Below are positions 58,370-64,000 of a stretch of DNA of 64,000 nucleotides, one piece after another. The stretch's first letter is position 1. Each line of letters opens with the position of its first letter. The DNA comes from Microvelia longipes (taxonomy: Eukaryota > Arthropoda > Insecta > Hemiptera > Veliidae). The notes under the pieces were generated by a model that did not search any database, was not told the DNA's origin, and was given only the letters and a program-made list of their open reading frames with translations. Location of the stretch: contig JACMZG010000008.1 of assembly GCA_018340805.1 (NCBI GenBank), forward strand, positions 74,580,249 to 74,644,248, given 5' to 3'. Made by a program: the position numbers and the translations under genes.

Positions 58370-58615
58370 CCTATGGTTTTTGTTGGATCATAAAAGTTAA
58401 GCAGCATCCAGAGAGGTCAGTGCCTGGATGGGCAACCATTAAGAATAAATCTAATGTAAATACTATTTGAGGACGAGCGAAGCGAGTCCAATGACTTGTT
58501 GCAGTTTATATTTGGCTTCTTGTATATTCTGAGGAAGAGTGATGCGAGTCCGAAGTATGTCCGAATCTAATGTGGTGAATAAAAGTTCCAAAGAACCCCG
58601 TACCTGATTTTTGAT
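58370..58615 (+). mobile_element. 5S-rRNA-like SINE/repeat copy
   Basis: GGATCATAAAAGTTAAGCAG, CATCCAGAGAGGTCAGTG and CCTGGATGGGCAACC follow the central half of animal 5S rRNA in order, covering the internal A box, intermediate element and C box. The tail has CGAGCGAAGCGAGTCC, GTTGCAGTTTATATTTGG and CCCCGTACCTGATTTTTG. The module could act as an RNA polymerase III promoter. It is not a 5S gene: both ends of 5S are absent. Confidence 0.72.
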
Positions 58616-59075
58616 CTTTATTTTGATTATTTCCTGTTAGTTTTATTAATAGACTTTAGAATCATTTTGCTAAATATAGTGGGCTGTTCTGCTGTGAATT
58701 GCCTCAAAAAGTACTCAATGGAAATTTGAGTATCAGTTTTCATAGGTAGACTTTTACAATAAGTAAAATAGGTGAGGTAAAATATTTAAATAAGTAAATA
58801 TATTATAGTTCCATGAGAAAAAAGTTAAAAATGGCGGGCTAGGACTCCAAGTATGTAAGTACACGGCAACATAAAGACACAAAAAAATATTGTAAGGGTG
58901 GTACCCCTTTACTTTAGGACCACCAAAAAACCGGCTTTTATACGTTTTTACTTATTATACGCTTTTGTACGTGTTATCAGTGGAATTCCATTGTGTTTAT
59001 GATCCTATGCTCCTTTTATATTAGTTAACTACAAAAGTTAACTAATAGTTAATTAAAATAGTAAATTTATAAAAC

Positions 59076-60068
59076 TTATAAATCAAAATTATCTTTTGTA
59101 TTTAAGTGTAAATCATGAAATTTTTGGATTATGTGTAAATTAACTATTTCTTCATAATTTTCTTTAATGTAATGATGACAATTTTCATGGAGAAATTTTA
59201 CATCGTATGTTTGAGCCACTTTATAAAAGTGTAGTAGGTTCTTTGAATTCATAGGCTGATCAAGGCAGGCTGATTTCAAATCTTCCATCTGATACTTATC
59301 TGCAAGCTTGTACAAATCGTATATGTTTGTATTGGGATCAATTCTTCCCGTATAGATGTAAGTTAGTAGAGCAAGAATAGATGGACCATCTGCATCCTTT
59401 ATGTTGACTTTGCCATCTGAAGACTCAGTCATGTCATGTTGAAACATGGCAGCAAATACAGGGCTGGCTTCACTAAGCATTTTTTTATGAACATCATATT
59501 TCCATCCATTACCCCATAGACAAATATAACCATTTGAGAACAATAGTTTTATCTTTTCATCACATATAAAAGTCCTATCTGCTTGTTCCGTAAGTCTCAG
59601 TTCTAATGAAATATGTATTCTTTCGCCCCAATTACAACATAAACGTGGCATAATTTTCACAATGTCACCTTGAATGAACTTCTGGTCTGCAAAAATGGTA
59701 TTGATCCATAGAGTCAACGGCACTGGTACTTTCTTCCTGGATGAGAAGACTAAATGTATCATCAAATTAAGATAAGAGTTATTATCATTATAAAATCTCA
59801 CTTCCCACAGTTGCTTATTGTGTATTCCAGTCTTAAATCGTATCTTACAATATTGTTCTTTTGAAAAGAACGTAGCGAAAAATTTAAAACTAATTTGATG
59901 AGTTATTAAAGAATCTATTTGCTCAGATTTAATACTAGGTTTGTAATCAAGATTGTAACTGCAACAGTTCCTAGAGTTCAGTTCTTGCCAGATTTTATCT
60001 GTCGTTAGAGCCATTATAAGGTCAACTAATAATAAAATATTATATTTATACCACTTGTCTAATATCAC
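59076..60068 (-). CDS. Intronless BTB/POZ protein, SPOP-like
   Basis: Up to 330 codons; the more likely start is Met19 (60014, MALTTDKIWQEL), giving 312. Residues about 190-300 form a BTB/POZ domain: VHKKMLSEASPVFAAMF, KVNIKDADGPSILALLTYIY, TGRIDPN, YKLADKYQMEDLKSAC, closest in style to SPOP/roadkill and TD-POZ proteins, which bring substrates to cullin-3 ubiquitin ligases. Residues about 50-165 sit where a MATH substrate-binding domain would be and have suitable spacing (LWEVRFYND, RIHISLELRL), but identity is low. It is a single exon, fitting a retrocopy or a lineage-expanded family. No stop or frameshift is seen, so it may be functional. Confidence 0.8.
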   Translation of the reverse strand: MILDKWYKYNILLLVDLIMALTTDKIWQELNSRNCCSYNLDYKPSIKSEQIDSLITHQISFKFFATFFSKEQYCKIRFKTGIHNKQLWEVRFYNDNNSYLNLMIHLVFSSRKKVPVPLTLWINTIFADQKFIQGDIVKIMPRLCCNWGERIHISLELRLTEQADRTFICDEKIKLLFSNGYICLWGNGWKYDVHKKMLSEASPVFAAMFQHDMTESSDGKVNIKDADGPSILALLTYIYTGRIDPNTNIYDLYKLADKYQMEDLKSACLDQPMNSKNLLHFYKVAQTYDVKFLHENCHHYIKENYEEIVNLHIIQKFHDLHLNTKDNFDL

Positions 60069-60711
60069 TACTACGATAATAAATATATTATAAGTACTAA
60101 ACTATAACATTATAATCAACTGTAACTTAATTATTCACACTCAGTAAATATTTTAAACCCTATATTAAGATTAAAACTTTTTACGTATGGTAATTAAATT
60201 GAATATATAGGCGAGTGTGTTATTGAATTTACTAGAACTTAGTTTAAAGTTTTTGAATAATCGTCAGTAGAAAGATTTATGAGAGACTATTATCAAGAAC
60301 AGAAAAAATGACACATCTAATCAGTAAAGAGGGGCGTCTGTCCTTGACAACACAACATACTCTGCTGTAACGTCAGTGAAATAAAATTACATAAAAACCT
60401 ACACAACGATTTCCAAAATGAAGATGACCAACAGAATTCTAACTTTGTGGCGGTAATCCTAATGCTCTAGCAAAACTAGCAACGAAATCGAGCATATGGT
60501 ACGCTACACAATTCTGCTTTATAAGGTTTCGTTTGTCACGTTAGTTTTACAAATCTTCTGATTTTTTTTTTAGAATATAACGTTTTAGCAAATTTTCATT
60601 ATGAAAATGACGCTTATGAGGTTGTTCGGATGACGGAAGTTGAGGGTGGGAGAGAGGGGAATCGGTTCCTATTGGCTTTCTGATAACAAAAAAAATATTG
60701 CCGGAAACAAA

Positions 60712-60830
<119 letters not shown>

Positions 60831-60969
60831 TCGTACGATATCTGTTGGGTTCAGTAGTGTTAGAGGGTGGAGGTATAGTATAGAAGAGGGGCCTCTATCT
60901 CTTGCTCCATCCTGGTAAGCCTACTGTCCCAGAGAGACAGGACAAAAATGGTTTCTACTGAACCACGCT

Positions 60970-61350
60970 GAGATAAGCAGGCACGTGAAGCGGATGAACC
61001 TCGAAGTAGTCTTCATATGGTCGAAGTCATTCTAAAACGATTGCAATCGGTTTCAGGTCAATCGGACCATCCTAAGTGATGCAAGCGGTATTTATATTTA
61101 AAACAAAATCGTAATTATATTTATTTTTTTACCTAAAGATAATACTCAAATAAACAATTTTAAGCAGGCCCGTGAAAAAAAAAACCTTAAAGTAGTCTTT
61201 AAATAGTGGAAGGCGTTCTGAAATCAATGGAACCGGTTTCAGGCCAATCAGACCATTCTAAGAGGCCCAAACGATATATTTAAAAACAAAAATCATGAAT
61301 ATATTTTTTTCAACCTAATGATTTTACTCAAAGAAACAATTTTTTACGAA
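60970..61350. repeat. ~190-bp tandem duplication
   Basis: The segment from AAGCAGGCACGTGAAGCGGA to CTCAAATAAACAATTTT is repeated head to tail (second copy AAGCAGGCCCGTGAAAAA ...), about 75 percent alike, sharing ATCGGTTTCAGGTCAATC / AACCGGTTTCAGGCCAATC. Confidence 0.75.
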
Positions 61351-61549
61351 AAAACTTAACATTTGTCTTTAAATTGTACAAACAATTATAAATGTATGTA
61401 AGAGTTTTTGCCCTTTAGTATGGTGAACGATAACTAAAACTGATGAAAGGTGAAACTATAATTATTTTCTTACCCTTTATACAAGGTTACTCAAACAGTT
61501 GCAACAGGTGGATTTTTTTTATTCTATTTATCATACCTCTATAAAATAT

Positions 61550-61830
61550 GGGCCTTTGGACCGAAGCCACTACGCGGCGTCGGGCCATCAGGCCGCTTCG
61601 CAGCCTGGGGGCCTTTCCGTCGCCGCTTCGCGGCCTCATTGTTGTTGTTTTGTATTATGTGTTGTTTCATTATTGTTTCATGTTACATGACATTTTGCCA
61701 CGTATTTAGAGAATTTTCATTGCTTCGCTATGTTTATTTTAGACTTTATTGTTACATGACATTGTACCATGTACAGCATACATTCACAGCCTCGCCTCAC
61801 AGGCCCGCTTCGCGGGCCAGAAAGGCTTTC
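61550..61830. other. Short GC-rich clusters in AT-rich sequence
   Basis: CGCTTCGCGGCC-type palindromic hexamer clusters occur at 61570-61640 and again at 61785-61830 (GGCCCGCTTCGCGGGCC). No reading frame of note. Probably part of a dispersed repeat. 61860-62150 is plain AT-rich sequence. Confidence 0.45.
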
Positions 61831-62154
61831 TCACAAAATTTATTTTATTAATTGAGATTTTATTAATACTCTATTATTAATAGTAAGCTATAATATTAAA
61901 ATTAACAAGCATAATAAACAAAAGTATATTTAAGTACATAACTAATACAAACACACACCTCTAAAATAAACAATTATAAAAAAATTGTTTATTTAAGTAT
62001 AATCTATAATAAAAAACATAATCATGATTTTTATTTTTAAATAAAAATACCGTTTGCGTCACTTAAGATTGTCTGATTTTATATTTTTTTTTATAGTTTA
62101 CTTAGGATTTTTATAGTTTTTTTTACATTATATAAGTTTACAACTACAAAATAA

Positions 62155-62583
<429 letters not shown>

Positions 62584-62624
62584 TTCGCAAAACGTATGTT
62601 TTCATCATTAAGGACCTCTGAAAC

Positions 62625-63160
62625 GGATTTGTGTTGTGGAAATTCGCTAAAAGATACGTGGATCATACAAAGGAGGTAATACAGATCTCTACAGAGGAAA
62701 TCAATCAACATATCCATGAGCCTAAATCTGATAAAGCACCAGACAAGATTAAATCTATTACTTTAAAAAACACTAAGTTTGTCTTGGTCCTGGTTTTTCA
62801 TCATATTTTTAATTTATGTTTGATTAATGTTGAGTTCCCTGAAACAGTCTGTTGTCATTCCCTAACATGAAGGAAGTAGCAGCGAGATCCCATCCAACTA
62901 CAGACCAATATTTAAAAATGGTATTTTTGTTTGTTAAAATTAAGTATGCCGGTACTAGAACAACTTGTAATGTAACAGCAAACAATTACAAACTCCCTAA
63001 GATAAATAAAAATATATTTCAGAATTGCTTTTGGTACATTGCACCAAAGCTGTTTAACTATGTACCAAGTTCAGTTTTTACAAAAGCTTCCATAAAGTCA
63101 AGAATAAAGCCATCAAAGAGTGGCTTCTGTCAAAGGAAGAATGAGTCCCTGAACTGTTGA
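62625..63160 (+). pseudogene. Internally deleted LINE (jockey/CR1-like) reverse transcriptase
   Basis: The 5' piece reads EEINQHIHEPKSDKAPDKIK and HHIFNLCLINVEFPE, the usual RT entry of jockey/CR1-type ORF2, then in another frame EGSSSEIPSNYRPI, the hallmark nYRPI motif. It jumps at about 62912 to the extreme C-terminus: NNYKLPKINKNIFQNCF and YIAPKLFNYVPSS, closing with IKEWLLSKEE in another frame. The polymerase core (with the catalytic Asp pair) is missing. Not functional. Confidence 0.78.
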
Positions 63161-63169
63161 CAATAATTA

Positions 63170-63765
63170 AATGAATTTTCTTAATTATCTTTTAACAATT
63201 ATAATTATTTTTACTTATATCTATTTTTTATATGTTTTACAATTCTAAATGCGTATTAATATTTTTAATCCAATCTCTATCTTTCAACAAATTTAATTAT
63301 TTCATAATAACCTTTTGTACAAAGGAGCAGAGGCAGGTGGGCACATTCCACTCTTCCATACAAACAAAATCAGATGCCAGTGGTATTCTTGTTAATGCCA
63401 TTGTTGTCCCTTAATATTATTCTAGCCATTAATAATATTGTTCCTTTAATTATAAAAGTTAATTCATGTATGTTGGAACAAGTGTCTTCACAAAGGCTAC
63501 ATTTTACAGTTCCTGGCGATATGTTGCACTGTAGTTTTATTATTATTTTAATTTGTAATATTTGAAAGGAAAGTTTTAAATAGTTTATTTTTACTTTAAT
63601 ATTTATGATTTTAACTTATATAACTGGTGCCCGAACAGATGACATTAGCAGTTGTCGACATATTTTCTGCAACTTCTAATTAGTCTCTTTTAAATTAAAT
63701 TAAATTAAATTAAAAATTAAATTAAATTAGATTCTTGGATGCTTGTCAAGATCTTAAAATTGCTA
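63170..63765. other. Intergenic sequence with AAATT tandem
   Basis: AT-rich, with (TTAAA)n at about 63690-63730. TGGTGCCCGAACAG at 63627-63640 resembles a retroviral-type primer binding site but no LTR is found beside it. No gene is seen. Confidence 0.5.
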
Positions 63766-64000
63766 TTCGCGATACAAAAAGATAGTTGTAAGGTTGGCAA
63801 TACCAATGGCGGGAAAACAAAAGGGCGACCAAACATTTTTTATCATAGGATTAGCATGGGACCCGATCGAAATTATACATTTGTTTATTTATTGATACTA
63901 AATTTGTAATAAATGAGTTAAAAATCAATAGAACGACCATCGGTGCTATAAAAGTTGCCAATATTTCCCAGATAAATACTTCGATTATTCCAGGATTTTA
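63766..64000. repeat. Dispersed repeat shared with 30372-30610 (cut by window end)
   Basis: From TTCGCGATACAAAAAGATAG through CAATGGCGGGAAAACAAA to CAGATAAATACTTCGATTA, collinear with 30372-30610. Confidence 0.82.

Noticed and set aside
58390..58440. Possible 5S rRNA gene
   Set aside because: Only the central promoter half of 5S is present, and related copies sit inside a long dispersed repeat.
63627..63640. TGGTGCCCGAACAG, like a retroviral tRNA-Lys primer binding site
   Set aside because: No LTR upstream, no gag or pol downstream in the window; one base differs from the usual site and chance is likely.

Overview
The window looks like an AT-rich, repeat-laden animal genome, most likely an arthropod and probably an insect. 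It contains spliced genes with GT-AG introns, a gelsolin whose protein reads as insect-like, Penelope-like and non-LTR retroelements, tRNA- and 5S-derived short repeats, many MITE families and long (TA)n arrays. No bacterial gene, operon, CRISPR array or phage is seen. The species cannot be fixed from the sequence alone.

The one large host gene is gelsolin on the + strand, 15281 to 50271. Sixteen coding exons with consistent splice phases give about 713 codons of a six-domain actin-severing and capping protein. The stop codon (50269-50271) and a polyadenylation signal (50573-50578) are in the window. The first coding exon, with the start codon and the beginning of domain G1, was not found; it lies upstream, or in the 13122-14000 assembly gap, or in the odd G/T-rich block before the gap. 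Every domain keeps its calcium-site acidic residue. A possible alternative 3' terminal exon with its own AATAAA lies in the 8.7 kb intron between domains G3 and G4 (29943-30056) and would give a three-domain, CapG/severin-like form.

Layout: 1-11540 is repeats only (MITEs, minisatellites, TA arrays). 11545-13121 is nearly pure G/T sequence, followed by 879 N. 15281-50600 is gelsolin, with introns packed with mobile DNA. 51210-54830 is a decayed Penelope-like element on the minus strand (RT, GIY-YIG endonuclease, hammerhead-like end) carrying a nested MITE. 54840-58620 is further repeats. 59076-60068 is an intronless BTB/POZ protein gene on the minus strand. 60700-64000 holds a TA array, a 190-bp duplication, an internally deleted LINE and a repeat shared with 30375.

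The non-genic part is informative because several insertions are still bounded by readable target-site duplications: an abundant MITE family with 8-bp TSDs (including a tandem dimer within one TSD pair), a second family with 6-bp TSDs, a 1.39-kb element with 8-bp TSD that carries a SINE and a foldback with its own 10-bp TSD, a TTAA foldback and a TA-flanked mariner-like MITE. I see no clearly new multi-gene system. The most noteworthy items are the candidate short gelsolin isoform, the hammerhead-like motifs, the 5S-rRNA-like module within a long repeat, and the MITE dimer.
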